This document shows, piece after piece, positions 42,157 to 50,712 of a stretch of 64,000 bases of DNA (positions within the stretch are counted from its first letter, which is position 1; every line of letters begins with the position of its first letter). Source of the DNA: Calditrichota bacterium (GTDB lineage Bacteria > Electryoneota > RPQS01); NCBI GenBank assembly GCA_020637395.1, contig JACJWA010000001.1, forward strand, positions 1,612,001 through 1,676,000, given 5' to 3'. Below the pieces are notes generated by a model. The model worked only from the letters and a program-made list of their open reading frames with translations, was not told the DNA's origin and did no database searches. Position numbers and translations under genes: made by a program.

Positions 42157-42764
42157 GTGCGGTCTCCAGTGCTTGAGATGCGACTCCGTTGAGGTTCCAA
42201 AATCCAAGATAGCAGGAGGCGATGAAAACGGTCATCGCCCGTCAATTCGGGATGAAATGTGGTCAGCAGCATGCGGTCCTGCGATACGGCCACCGGCTCG
42301 CCGCGAATCGTGGCCAATACGCGAATGTGCTTGCCTATTCGAGTAATGCGAGGCGCGCGAATGAAGATACCAGTTGCTTGCGTCGGTGATTCGAGTTCGG
42401 GAACCACAGACAACTCGCCTTCAAACGAATGCACTTGTCGGCCCCAGCCGTTGCGATTCACGTGCACATCCGCCAAACCAAGAGTTCTGACGCGCGGATC
42501 TGGATCGGTGTGCGCAAGCATGATCATTCCCGCGCATGTGCCCCATACGGGATGATGCACACAAAACTCGGTCAGCGCCACACGAAGCTCGTCACTCATG
42601 ACGCGCGTCATGGTCGTGCTTTCCCCGCCCGGCCATACGAGTGCCTCAAGGCCGTTCAGGTCTTCAGGCATGCGTACCTGCATGACCTCACACCCGAGAG
42701 CCCGAAGACGGTCCTCATGTTTGGGAAAATCTCCCTGCAGCGCCAACACCCCCACGCGCGCCAT
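42153..42764 (-). CDS. pdxT: Pyridoxal 5'-phosphate synthase glutaminase subunit PdxT
   Basis: A 203-residue class I glutamine amidotransferase giving ammonia to PdxS. The ATG at 42762-42764 (GAAGGG 6 bases upstream) opens the canonical ARVGVLALQGDF. The catalytic triad is Cys77 (GTCAGM) and His171/Glu173 (FHPEL). The oxyanion segment LVWPGGESTT is present. It starts just after pdxS and its stop overlaps the LVIVD lipoprotein start. Confidence 0.96.
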   Translation of the reverse strand: MARVGVLALQGDFPKHEDRLRALGCEVMQVRMPEDLNGLEALVWPGGESTTMTRVMSDELRVALTEFCVHHPVWGTCAGMIMLAHTDPDPRVRTLGLADVHVNRNGWGRQVHSFEGELSVVPELESPTQATGIFIRAPRITRIGKHIRVLATIRGEPVAVSQDRMLLTTFHPELTGDDRFHRLLLSWILEPQRSRISSTGDRT

Positions 42765-42775
42765 GACCAACCCTT

Positions 42776-43660
42776 CTACCATCCGCGCGTGGACAAGAGT
42801 TCCGATTCGTCCATCGTGCGCACGTCCAGCCCGTGCATCGCCGTCGTCAGTCCACTCGAAACGCGCACAAGAACTTCCGGATCACGATAGTGCGTGGTCG
42901 CGATGACAATGGCTTCCGCACGCGCCGCGGGATCTTCGCTCTTGAAAATCCCTGATCCGACGAACACCGCTTCCGCTCCGAGCTGCATCATCAGCGAAGC
43001 GTCCGCAGGTGTGGCAATGCCGCCCGCCGCGAAATTCGGTACGGGCAATTTGCCCAATTCGCGGACCTGCTTCAGCAATTCAAACGGCGCGCCGATCTCT
43101 TTGCCGTAGTGAACAAGCTCTTCATCGGCCATGCCTTTCACGCGGCGCATTTCGCTCATCACCGAGCGCATATGCCGTACGGCTTCCACCACATTCCCGG
43201 TGCCGGCTTCGCCCTTGGTGCGGATCATCGCGGCGCCTTCGGCAATCCGGCGCAACGCTTCGCCCAGATTGCGGCAGCCGCAGACAAACGGCACTTTGAA
43301 CTTGTGCTTGTCCACGTGATACTCTTCGTCCGCCGGAGTCAGGACTTCGCTCTCGTCAATGAAATCCACTTCAAGCGATTCCAACATCTGCGCTTCCGCA
43401 AAATGCCCGATGCGGCACTTGGCCATGACCGGAATGGACACCGTATCCTGTATCTCGCGAATGACCGCCACATTGGACATACGGGCCACGCCGCCCTCCT
43501 TGCGAATGTCCGCCGGCACGCGTTCCAGCGCCATCACGGCGCATGCTCCGGCCTTCTCCGCGATGCGCGCCTGCTCGGCATTGGTGACATCCATAATCAC
43601 CCCGCCCTTGAGCATTTCCGCCAATCCAACTTTTGTGGCAAATGTCCCCGTTGCACTCAT
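42776..43660 (-). CDS. pdxS: Pyridoxal 5'-phosphate synthase subunit PdxS
   Basis: A 294-residue (beta/alpha)8 enzyme forming a dodecamer; combines ribose-5-phosphate, glyceraldehyde-3-phosphate and PdxT-derived ammonia to make PLP. The hallmark blocks GGVIMDVTNAEQARIAEKAGA, ADIRKEGGVARM, MAKCRIGHFAEAQ, DFIDESEVLTPAD and IRTKGEAGTGNV are all present. The product is a cofactor for SufS and the aminotransferase in this window. It lies 28 bases after the FG-GAP cargo gene. Confidence 0.97.
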   Translation of the reverse strand: MSATGTFATKVGLAEMLKGGVIMDVTNAEQARIAEKAGACAVMALERVPADIRKEGGVARMSNVAVIREIQDTVSIPVMAKCRIGHFAEAQMLESLEVDFIDESEVLTPADEEYHVDKHKFKVPFVCGCRNLGEALRRIAEGAAMIRTKGEAGTGNVVEAVRHMRSVMSEMRRVKGMADEELVHYGKEIGAPFELLKQVRELGKLPVPNFAAGGIATPADASLMMQLGAEAVFVGSGIFKSEDPAARAEAIVIATTHYRDPEVLVRVSSGLTTAMHGLDVRTMDESELLSTRGW

Positions 43661-43688
43661 CTCTGTCTTCGCCTCATTCCAAATGGGT

Positions 43689-45659
43689 TTACTTGATCAA
43701 TGTTACCGGCGTCTTCCAATCACCGCGAACAGACTTCAACACAACATAATACGTACCCGACGCAAACTGTTCCGCGTTCCACCGGAAGACGTAACTGCCC
43801 GGTGTCAGGCGTCCGTCAAAAAGGGTCGCAGTTTCTCTTCCCAGCACATCATATGCGCACAGTGAGTAGTGTTCCGTATCGGCAATCTCAACAGGCAGCG
43901 ACACGCTTGCGTTGAACGGATTTGGATACCCTGCCGCCAGGCGCGTCATGCGCGGCAGCGGTCCGTCGTGCCGACTCACGTCCAGCACCACCGCCAAAAT
44001 CGAAACATGCAAGCTTGTATCCGGACACGAATTCGTGGACAGAGTCAGTTCACCACGATACTCGAAGTTTCCGTCGTTCGTGGTGTCCGGACTAAACGTC
44101 ACGTGCAGCGCGGAAGTTTCGCCTGGCGGAACTTCCAAGGTGCTTGGACTGACGGAAATCCACGGCGATGCTGGTTCGAAACTCAGCGGTACAGTCTCGA
44201 CCACAAGCGGCGCGTCACCATAGTTCCCTATCTGGAGCTCATGGGTGGTCAGAAGTTCGTTCTGCAAAAACACGTTCAGCGAAGAAACCGGCAAGTCCAT
44301 CTCGGGACGACGCAGAGATGCATCCTGATACGTAGTGTCCTCGCTCTGAGTTACTACTCCCTCGATACTCTGATGCTGCCAGCATGCGTGATCAAACATT
44401 AGTGTGAATGTGCCAGCAATGGTTCCCAGCTCGTAGCGGCCTTGCGCGTTCGTGACCGAGGTTGCTCCGGTCTCCTCTACCGTAACCGTTACCCCTTCAA
44501 TCGGTGCTCCTCCGCGCTCCGCCGAAACCACGCCGATGATGCGCGTGGGAGTCCCCATCAGATTGCGAACGAGAACGACCTGCTCGCTTGTAACATTGGA
44601 CACCACGATGTCCGGATCGCCGTCCAGATCATAGTCAAAGATGTCCATGCCGTAGAAATTCGGCTCGTTGATGACGTGCTCAGAGATGAAACTCCCGTTT
44701 TGCTGCCGCCACCAATAGATTCCTCCACCGCTATTCTGCTCGCCCTGTGCTGAACACGCGACATCCAGTTGACCGTCGCCGTCAAAGTCGGCCACCGCGA
44801 CATCACGCGGATTCATCACCAATCCCGGCAGAATCGTGGTTGTCCACCCTGAACCGGATTCTTCCCAACGATACACGCGGTCCGTTTGAAAGTCGCAGGA
44901 CACAATGTCCGTTTGACCGTCCTGATCGAGATCAGTCACTTCTATGGCGGTCAGAGTGTAGCCGGGAATATCCTGCGTCAGCGCATAGCCGCCAATGTCG
45001 GTGCGCCGCATGATGTACACGCCGCCCTCCTGGCCCGCTGCGATGAGTATCTCGTTGATGCCGTCATTGTTCAAATCCCCGACTGCCAGTCCAAGAGGAT
45101 CGTCCGGCAAAGAACTGAGCCAGATTTCAACCAATGACCCGTTCAATTGCTCGAATACGCGCACCTGATTTGTGGCATTGCGCAATTCGCAGGTGATGAG
45201 ATCCGTCAGGTTATCACCGTTTATGTCGGCAGCAAGCGCCGTGAACGGGCCACTTCCGTTTTCAAACACAGTGTCCGTTGCAAACAACGCCAGCGGATTC
45301 TGAGACCCCGTGTTGCGCAGCAGATAGACTCGATTGTCATCCCACGCCGCATACGCAATATCCCAGTCGCCGTCGTGATCAAAGTCTCCGGTGGTCAGAT
45401 TGCGTCCTGATCCCGCCGAGATGAATACTTCATAGGCTCGCAGAGAATCGTAGGCCACACGCTGACCGTAGATTGCCGCTCCCGGCCAATAGGACGATGC
45501 CATCACGTCCACGTCGCCATCGCCGTCAAAATCACGCGCGACCACGTCCGCTACGCCGCCCAAGTCCCGCAGCAAAACAGAGGAAGAAAAACTCTGCCCC
45601 ATCAACTGGCCAGGAAACGCCGCAAAACAGAGCAAGCAGATTATGATAGGCAGCGACAC
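43689..45659 (-). CDS. FG-GAP/VCBS repeat secreted protein with T9SS sorting domain
   Basis: A 656-residue protein. The GTG start at 45659 has GGAG 6 bases upstream and a signal peptide (CLLCFAAFPGQLMGQ). About six FG-GAP/VCBS blades with calcium-binding DxDxDGxxD-like loops are visible (ARDFDGDGDVDVMAS, TGDFDHDGDWDIAYA, ADINGDNLTDLITC, DLNNDGINEILIAA, DFDGDGQLDVACS, YDLDGDPDIVVSN), forming an integrin-like propeller. Next comes a carboxypeptidase-regulatory-like domain (VVSAERGGAPIEGVTVTVE) and an Ig-like stretch. The C-terminus is a T9SS domain (AAGYPNPFNASVSLPV, YDVLGRETATLFDG, ASGTYYVVLKSV). It is probably a surface adhesin-like protein. Confidence 0.9.
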   Translation of the reverse strand: MSLPIIICLLCFAAFPGQLMGQSFSSSVLLRDLGGVADVVARDFDGDGDVDVMASSYWPGAAIYGQRVAYDSLRAYEVFISAGSGRNLTTGDFDHDGDWDIAYAAWDDNRVYLLRNTGSQNPLALFATDTVFENGSGPFTALAADINGDNLTDLITCELRNATNQVRVFEQLNGSLVEIWLSSLPDDPLGLAVGDLNNDGINEILIAAGQEGGVYIMRRTDIGGYALTQDIPGYTLTAIEVTDLDQDGQTDIVSCDFQTDRVYRWEESGSGWTTTILPGLVMNPRDVAVADFDGDGQLDVACSAQGEQNSGGGIYWWRQQNGSFISEHVINEPNFYGMDIFDYDLDGDPDIVVSNVTSEQVVLVRNLMGTPTRIIGVVSAERGGAPIEGVTVTVEETGATSVTNAQGRYELGTIAGTFTLMFDHACWQHQSIEGVVTQSEDTTYQDASLRRPEMDLPVSSLNVFLQNELLTTHELQIGNYGDAPLVVETVPLSFEPASPWISVSPSTLEVPPGETSALHVTFSPDTTNDGNFEYRGELTLSTNSCPDTSLHVSILAVVLDVSRHDGPLPRMTRLAAGYPNPFNASVSLPVEIADTEHYSLCAYDVLGRETATLFDGRLTPGSYVFRWNAEQFASGTYYVVLKSVRGDWKTPVTLIK

Positions 45660-45688
45660 GCGGGACTCCGTATGAGAAATTGGAAGCG

Positions 45689-47788
45689 CTATTTCAGCAA
45701 GAGCAACTTCTGAGTTGCAACCATGCCATCAGCTCGGAGACGGGCGAAATACACGCCTGAAGCCGCTTCCGCCGCATTCCAATGGACGGCATGAGCGCCC
45801 GGAGTGTGACGGCCAGAAGCCAGTCGAATCACCTCACGTCCCTGTACATCGAATACTACCAGCTCTGCTTCCGCGGCGTTGGGCAAAACAAACTCAAGAG
45901 TGACTTCGTTGTTAAACGGATTCGGATACGCGGGCTTGAACGAGAACTCAGACGGCACGAGCGGCGTCGGTCCAACCGGAACATTCCAATTGATGAACGT
46001 CCACGTTTCGCGCGACGCAATCTGCATCTCCGGATAATCGCTGTCGGCCACCACCCACCACGTCACCGTGTCGCTCTCTCCGATGAACGGATGATCCACG
46101 AAACTGACATTCGCCGTGGTTCCGTGCACCGTGTCAATCAAAGAGATTGAGTCGCCCACTTGGAAGAACAAGCAATAGAAAAGGTTTTCATCCACGCTGT
46201 CCGGGTCCACTGCCACTTCCCATGAGAAATGTCCTGTGGGCATCGGAATCGCTGAACCACTGTCCGGGGTCAACAGGCTGAACGCCTGCGTTGAGTCCGG
46301 GCGAATCTTACGTACGTGGCGGAATCCTTCTTCACAGATCCGCAAGTTGCCGTGCTGATCCTGTGCAACGACCTGCCAGTAGCGGTCATACACATCGGCT
46401 GTGCTTGTAAACAAGAACGTCGGATTCTGCAGCGGCCCGGTCAACGGAACCGGATTGTCAAACAAAGAATCCGTATCCACAAGCAAGGCATAAACCACTT
46501 GGTCGCCGGGATCTGGATCTGTGGTTGCTTGCCAACTGAAGCGAATTGAGTCCACAAGAACGAGCGCATCATCCGCCGGAGTCAGCAAGGAAAACGGCAG
46601 CGGCGGGTGCTCGACCGGTGCGGCGGGATCCGCGACCGTCAGCATGTAGAACCCATGAGGAATCGGCGTATTGCGCACACCCGCGGCATGGTAGCGAAAC
46701 TCGGAATCCACCGCGACGTCGCGGAACTCCGATGAGTTCAACGTGTCGTATCGGACGATTGCCCAAACGCTATCAAAGTTCTGATCGAACTTCATCAAGA
46801 AAGCATTTCGCGTGGCGAGCAACTGTTCGGACCAATATCCGCCGATGACAAATCCAGAGTCTCGATCCGCTACATTCTGCACCGTGAGCGCGGCATCGTC
46901 TTCGTTCCCGCCATAGTAGTCAGCGAACACAAGGTCGCCTGCGTCATTCGTGGCAACCACCCAAATATCCGTCTGTGTGCTGTCGCGAAACGAACGCGTC
47001 GAACCTACCAGCAATGTCAAGTCCGCACTGACTCTCACGGCATCAAAGAGCTCTTCATCGCGCGCGCCGCCGAAGCGAAAGGACGCACCGAGAGTGCCTT
47101 CAGAATCCACTTCGGCCATCCAGAAATCCGTTCCGACTCCCGCCAAAGAATCTCCCGTTCCGTACAGCCAAAAACTATTGGAATCCACTTGGACGATTCT
47201 CCGCACCACTGACGCAGAGTCGTAGATGTGTGACCACTCCACCTGGCCGGTTGAGGTCACCAGTACCATACTTCCGTCGGAATCTCCGAACTCACCCGGT
47301 GAAACTTCACCCACCAACAGATATCTGCTTCCGTGTCGAATACCGCCATACCCGCGATCCGCCGTCGTGTTGCCTCCGAAGTCCCACGTACTTTGCAGCG
47401 TACCTTCCCCGCTGAAGTTCACCATCTTGTAGTCAAGCGAACTGTTTTCTGACGTGTACCCGATCATGGTTCCCGCGCCGTTAAACCACATGCTGCTGTA
47501 GATGTGGTACGTCGTTCCCCAGGAGCGCGTCCAGACTTCGTCGCTATTTTCGTCAAGCTTCACGGCGTAGGCCTGATAGAGATTCTGCAGTCCGAGTCCG
47601 GTGAGATAGATTCCGGGTGACACCGTGTCGTTGAGTGCGAGTGTTGCGTTGAAAAACTCGCCCCGCTCGTCGTATGTATCCGTCCGCGCGATTTCCGGTG
47701 GGTCCGCATACGACGGGTCAACTGCCGTGAATAGACATGCCGTCAGAGCCAGAACCCACACCAATCCCATCTCCACCCGACCTCCCAT
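45689..47788 (-). CDS. Secreted protein with T9SS type A sorting domain
   Basis: A 699-residue protein starting at the ATG at 47786-47788 (GAGAGG upstream). A signal peptide spans MGLVWVLALTACLFTAVDPSYA. Residues about 50-360 have blade-like repeats (GTDFWMAEVDSEGTLGASF, DIWVVATNDAGDLVFADYYGG, NEDDAALTVQNVADRDSGFVIGG), followed by two fibronectin-like units (IRFSWQATTDPDPGDQVVYALLVD). The end is a T9SS domain (FKPAYPNPFNNEVTLEFVL, VFDVQGREVIRLASG, ASGVYFARLRADG). The next cargo gene starts 30 bases downstream of its stop, so the two are probably cotranscribed. Confidence 0.88.
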   Translation of the reverse strand: MGGRVEMGLVWVLALTACLFTAVDPSYADPPEIARTDTYDERGEFFNATLALNDTVSPGIYLTGLGLQNLYQAYAVKLDENSDEVWTRSWGTTYHIYSSMWFNGAGTMIGYTSENSSLDYKMVNFSGEGTLQSTWDFGGNTTADRGYGGIRHGSRYLLVGEVSPGEFGDSDGSMVLVTSTGQVEWSHIYDSASVVRRIVQVDSNSFWLYGTGDSLAGVGTDFWMAEVDSEGTLGASFRFGGARDEELFDAVRVSADLTLLVGSTRSFRDSTQTDIWVVATNDAGDLVFADYYGGNEDDAALTVQNVADRDSGFVIGGYWSEQLLATRNAFLMKFDQNFDSVWAIVRYDTLNSSEFRDVAVDSEFRYHAAGVRNTPIPHGFYMLTVADPAAPVEHPPLPFSLLTPADDALVLVDSIRFSWQATTDPDPGDQVVYALLVDTDSLFDNPVPLTGPLQNPTFLFTSTADVYDRYWQVVAQDQHGNLRICEEGFRHVRKIRPDSTQAFSLLTPDSGSAIPMPTGHFSWEVAVDPDSVDENLFYCLFFQVGDSISLIDTVHGTTANVSFVDHPFIGESDTVTWWVVADSDYPEMQIASRETWTFINWNVPVGPTPLVPSEFSFKPAYPNPFNNEVTLEFVLPNAAEAELVVFDVQGREVIRLASGRHTPGAHAVHWNAAEAASGVYFARLRADGMVATQKLLLLK

Positions 47789-47993
47789 TATCCCTCTCCC
47801 TTGCGTTTCAAACCCGCTCCGCCATGCATCCTGCAAGACAACAGCTCCCCGCCGTTTGCTTGCGTTCTCCGACATCCTGTAAACACAAAAATTACAGAAT
47901 TCAGGACTGAGTGTCAAGGCGAAGTCCAGAGGCACCGATTTTGCGCAAAAAGCAGGAGTTGATACCACAAAGTTTCTCCATGGGTTGCCTCGT
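47789..47993. other. Divergent promoter region
   Basis: 205 bases between two divergent genes with no gene of their own. Promoters for both must lie here; I see no convincing -35/-10 pair or sigma-54 site. Confidence 0.4.
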
Positions 47994-50390
47994 ATGCGCG
48001 CATTCTTGAAGATAATTGCAATTGCGGCCGGACTTACCGGACTGCTCGGCGGTGCTTTGCTGTCCATGGGGCACCTGCGAACCGCGGAATCGGACTTCCA
48101 GCAACTTGAGATGTCCAAACTCCGGAATCTGGCTGGCAACTGGGAATCGAAGCTTCTGTCGGTCAGATCGGCGTTTCGTGACCAGATGCTGCGGCAAAAT
48201 GTGACTGCTATTGTCGAGCACCCTGCAGACTGGGCCGCTTGGAGGGTCGAAAACAAAATTCAACTGATGGTTGAGAAATGGCCGGCAGGACTGACCAAGC
48301 CAAGAGCCTGGGTGTTGCTGAGAGGCAACGGAACCATCCATGCGCAGATCGGGGATACGACCGGACTGACGTTGGCGCTTGACGGATTTGCCAAACCCAA
48401 CTCACCGGACATACTTTTGGGCGATCCGGAAGCCGGGCGGGATAGGTTCCTTGCTCTGCAATACGCTCCCCCGATTGATCCGCAGAACCAGACACCAGGG
48501 CAACTCATCGCGCTGGTTGCGGCATCCGACCTATTTGCACTGCCTGATGATCCTCCCGTACGCTGGGTGCTCATGAACGGGCCCAAGGACGCGTTTCTTG
48601 CCTCCGCTCGGGGCGAAAGCCCACCAATCGGTGCGGGCACATGGGGCATTTTGCTCTCGCAGGCCTATGGACTCGTGACCATGGAAGAGGGACTACCCAT
48701 CGCCTATTGCAGAATTCACGTTCCGGGCATGGACCCCCTATTGGTCGTCTCTGAAATTGCCGCGCCAACCGGAGCGGGCAGCGCGCTGGGGGCATTGCTG
48801 CTCATGTGTGTCGGCACGGTGTTTCTGGTCGCGGCTTTTAGAGCTCGGAAAACAGAGACTCCCGGAACTTCGTCCGCGGAAGCGTCAGAGTCGGGCGAAG
48901 ACCAGAAGCAGTCTCCCGAGACGGTCACTTTCCGCCAGATCTTTCATGCGGCTCGCACGCCGCTTTGTGTCGTGGACACCGGCGGCAGGCTGCTCAGAGT
49001 CAACGCTTCGGCCCGAGAACTGTTTAGCCTTCCCAAGGGTGGTCAACCGGATGATTCTGTGACGGTCATCGGGTCCGAGTTCCAGGGATCGCTCAGAGAG
49101 TTTCTAAAGCTTGCCGCTACGCCAGACTTTGCGGGAGGGAGCTGGTTATTGAGCCGCGACAGCGGACACTTCTTTGATGGTGAAGTTCTGATCACACGGC
49201 TTTCCGCGGGAACAAATGATCTCGGGCCGGTTGCCGTGGAGTTCCTCCAGCACAAGAAGCAAGAGTCTCCGTCTGACCCGACTCCAGCGGCTCCCGTTTC
49301 ATCCGTGGATGCGAACAATCCGAATCCCGTCTTGCTCGTGAACGAAGACGGGCGTGTGATTGAATACAATCAGGCCGCATTGGATATCAGCTCAAAGCTT
49401 GCGAGCGCACCGCTTCTGCACGAGATATTGCCGGGACTGGAACCTTCGACCTACTCCTCTGCCATTGATCCGACTTTCACACAGCGGTTTGAGAGTCTGT
49501 TCGGATCGCGTGTCCACGAGTTTCATAGCGTTTCAACTGCCAACGGGACGTTGCTGTACGGGCTGCGCAAGTCAGATACGCAGTCGCTGCAAATCGCTCT
49601 GCACCAGTCCCAGGAGAATTTCAATACTCTGTGCGCAATTTCAAATGACGCCGTGTTGATGGTGGAGCCGCACGACTACAAGGTTCTCGAAGCAAATCTT
49701 GCGGCCTCCGATCTCTTTGGCGCGGTTCATCCCGGACTCGTGGGCAAAGCCATGGAGGAGTTTGCAGACTGGCCGTGGCAGGATGATCACCTGCGCGCGT
49801 CGGTACAACTGCAGCGCGTGGACGGAAGTGTGGTTCAGTGCTCGTTTGAACACGAACTGATCAAGGTTGAGGGCGAACCGACACTGCTGGTCGTCGTGAC
49901 CAGAGCTTATGACGCGGAGCAGCGCGATGTCCGGCAGCTTGCAGACTACACTGCTGAGCTTGCAGAGCGATTGTCTGATCAGGTTCATCGCGAACCTGAA
50001 CCCACGAGTACTTCTCTTTCACTGCCTATTGGCCCCGGCATGCTCGTGGTCACCAATCCAACGGTACGAGATGTTGCACGTAGAATGCTTGAACACTTAG
50101 GTCACGAATGCGAAGTGTTCACGAACCTGGATGACGCGACGATCTGGCTCGTGCGCAGCGACGTGAGACCGGAGTTTGTGATGATTGATCTGGGAGATTT
50201 TGACCAGCCGGAAGACTGGGTTGAGATGCTGCGCACGCGTTGCGGGGAAGTTCCCTGTGTGGGGCTCTCTGATAATGACTTAGGTGCACTTCCTAATGGC
50301 CCCAATTCTTTTCTGAGCAAGCCTTTCGAGCTCGAAGACATCGCCGGAAGTCTGCAAGAGCTGGACCTAAGTGCCGAGCTGCCTGCCTGA
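47994..50390 (+). CDS. Membrane sensor-like protein: three PAS-type segments and a receiver domain, no kinase core
   Basis: A 798-residue protein starting at ATG 47994 (TTG at 47985 is possible). Two membrane helices (residues ~5-22 and ~265-290, the second GALLLMCVGTVFLVAAF) enclose a periplasmic sensor domain. In the cytoplasm PAS-like segments are seen at about 320-420 (TPLCVVDTGGRLLRVNASA), 440-540 (NPVLLVNEDGRVIEYNQAAL) and 550-650 (DAVLMVEPHDYKVLEANLAA). The end (about 680-795) resembles a receiver domain: FVMIDLGDF has the phospho-acceptor Asp and LSKPF the conserved Lys, but the N-terminal acidic pair is replaced by VVTNP. HisKA and HATPase motifs are missing. A terminator follows. 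Confidence 0.7.
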   Translation: MRAFLKIIAIAAGLTGLLGGALLSMGHLRTAESDFQQLEMSKLRNLAGNWESKLLSVRSAFRDQMLRQNVTAIVEHPADWAAWRVENKIQLMVEKWPAGLTKPRAWVLLRGNGTIHAQIGDTTGLTLALDGFAKPNSPDILLGDPEAGRDRFLALQYAPPIDPQNQTPGQLIALVAASDLFALPDDPPVRWVLMNGPKDAFLASARGESPPIGAGTWGILLSQAYGLVTMEEGLPIAYCRIHVPGMDPLLVVSEIAAPTGAGSALGALLLMCVGTVFLVAAFRARKTETPGTSSAEASESGEDQKQSPETVTFRQIFHAARTPLCVVDTGGRLLRVNASARELFSLPKGGQPDDSVTVIGSEFQGSLREFLKLAATPDFAGGSWLLSRDSGHFFDGEVLITRLSAGTNDLGPVAVEFLQHKKQESPSDPTPAAPVSSVDANNPNPVLLVNEDGRVIEYNQAALDISSKLASAPLLHEILPGLEPSTYSSAIDPTFTQRFESLFGSRVHEFHSVSTANGTLLYGLRKSDTQSLQIALHQSQENFNTLCAISNDAVLMVEPHDYKVLEANLAASDLFGAVHPGLVGKAMEEFADWPWQDDHLRASVQLQRVDGSVVQCSFEHELIKVEGEPTLLVVVTRAYDAEQRDVRQLADYTAELAERLSDQVHREPEPTSTSLSLPIGPGMLVVTNPTVRDVARRMLEHLGHECEVFTNLDDATIWLVRSDVRPEFVMIDLGDFDQPEDWVEMLRTRCGEVPCVGLSDNDLGALPNGPNSFLSKPFELEDIAGSLQELDLSAELPA

Positions 50391-50413
50391 CGTGGGCTAC
50401 CACTTCCCTTCTG

Positions 50414-50440
50414 AACGCCTCCCTCCGGGAGGCGTTTTTC
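50414..50440 (+). terminator. Terminator of the PAS/receiver gene
   Basis: A perfect 10-bp stem (AACGCCTCCC with its complement) with a 3-base loop and a TTTTTCATTTT tail, 24 bases after the stop. Confidence 0.9.
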
Positions 50441-50712
50441 ATTTTGGGCATCCGCCTCTCAATAACTGCCGTCGGACTGCACATCCCGACGAACTCAACC
50501 CCAAAGTGATAGTGGATACTGTCACAATTCCATGAGGTTAAGTATATATCAAATGAGAAAATAACACAGTCGTAACGACCCTCTTTGTGAACGTCTTCAC
50601 TTGATTTCCTACTGCTTTGTCTTTATCTTTAAGGCTGTGGCTTTTTGTCTGTCATCAATGTATTCAGAGCGGAAACATGTTTTTCCTGAAGTTATTTGAA
50701 GAGGTGAACGAG
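50441..50712 (+). other. Non-coding leader and promoter region of the lamin-tail gene
   Basis: 272 bases (323 from the previous stop) with no credible gene, noticeably A+T-rich from 50500. It contains the sigma-70 promoter listed next and a strong ribosome binding site (GAGGTGA) just before 50713. Nothing else recognisable is seen. Confidence 0.55.
50601..50629 (+). promoter_or_regulatory. Sigma-70 promoter of the lamin-tail gene
   Basis: -35 TTGATT (50601-50606) and -10 TATCTT (50624-50629) with a 17-base spacer; the same -10 as the kds promoter. The start site would be near 50636, giving a leader of about 77 bases. Confidence 0.6.
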
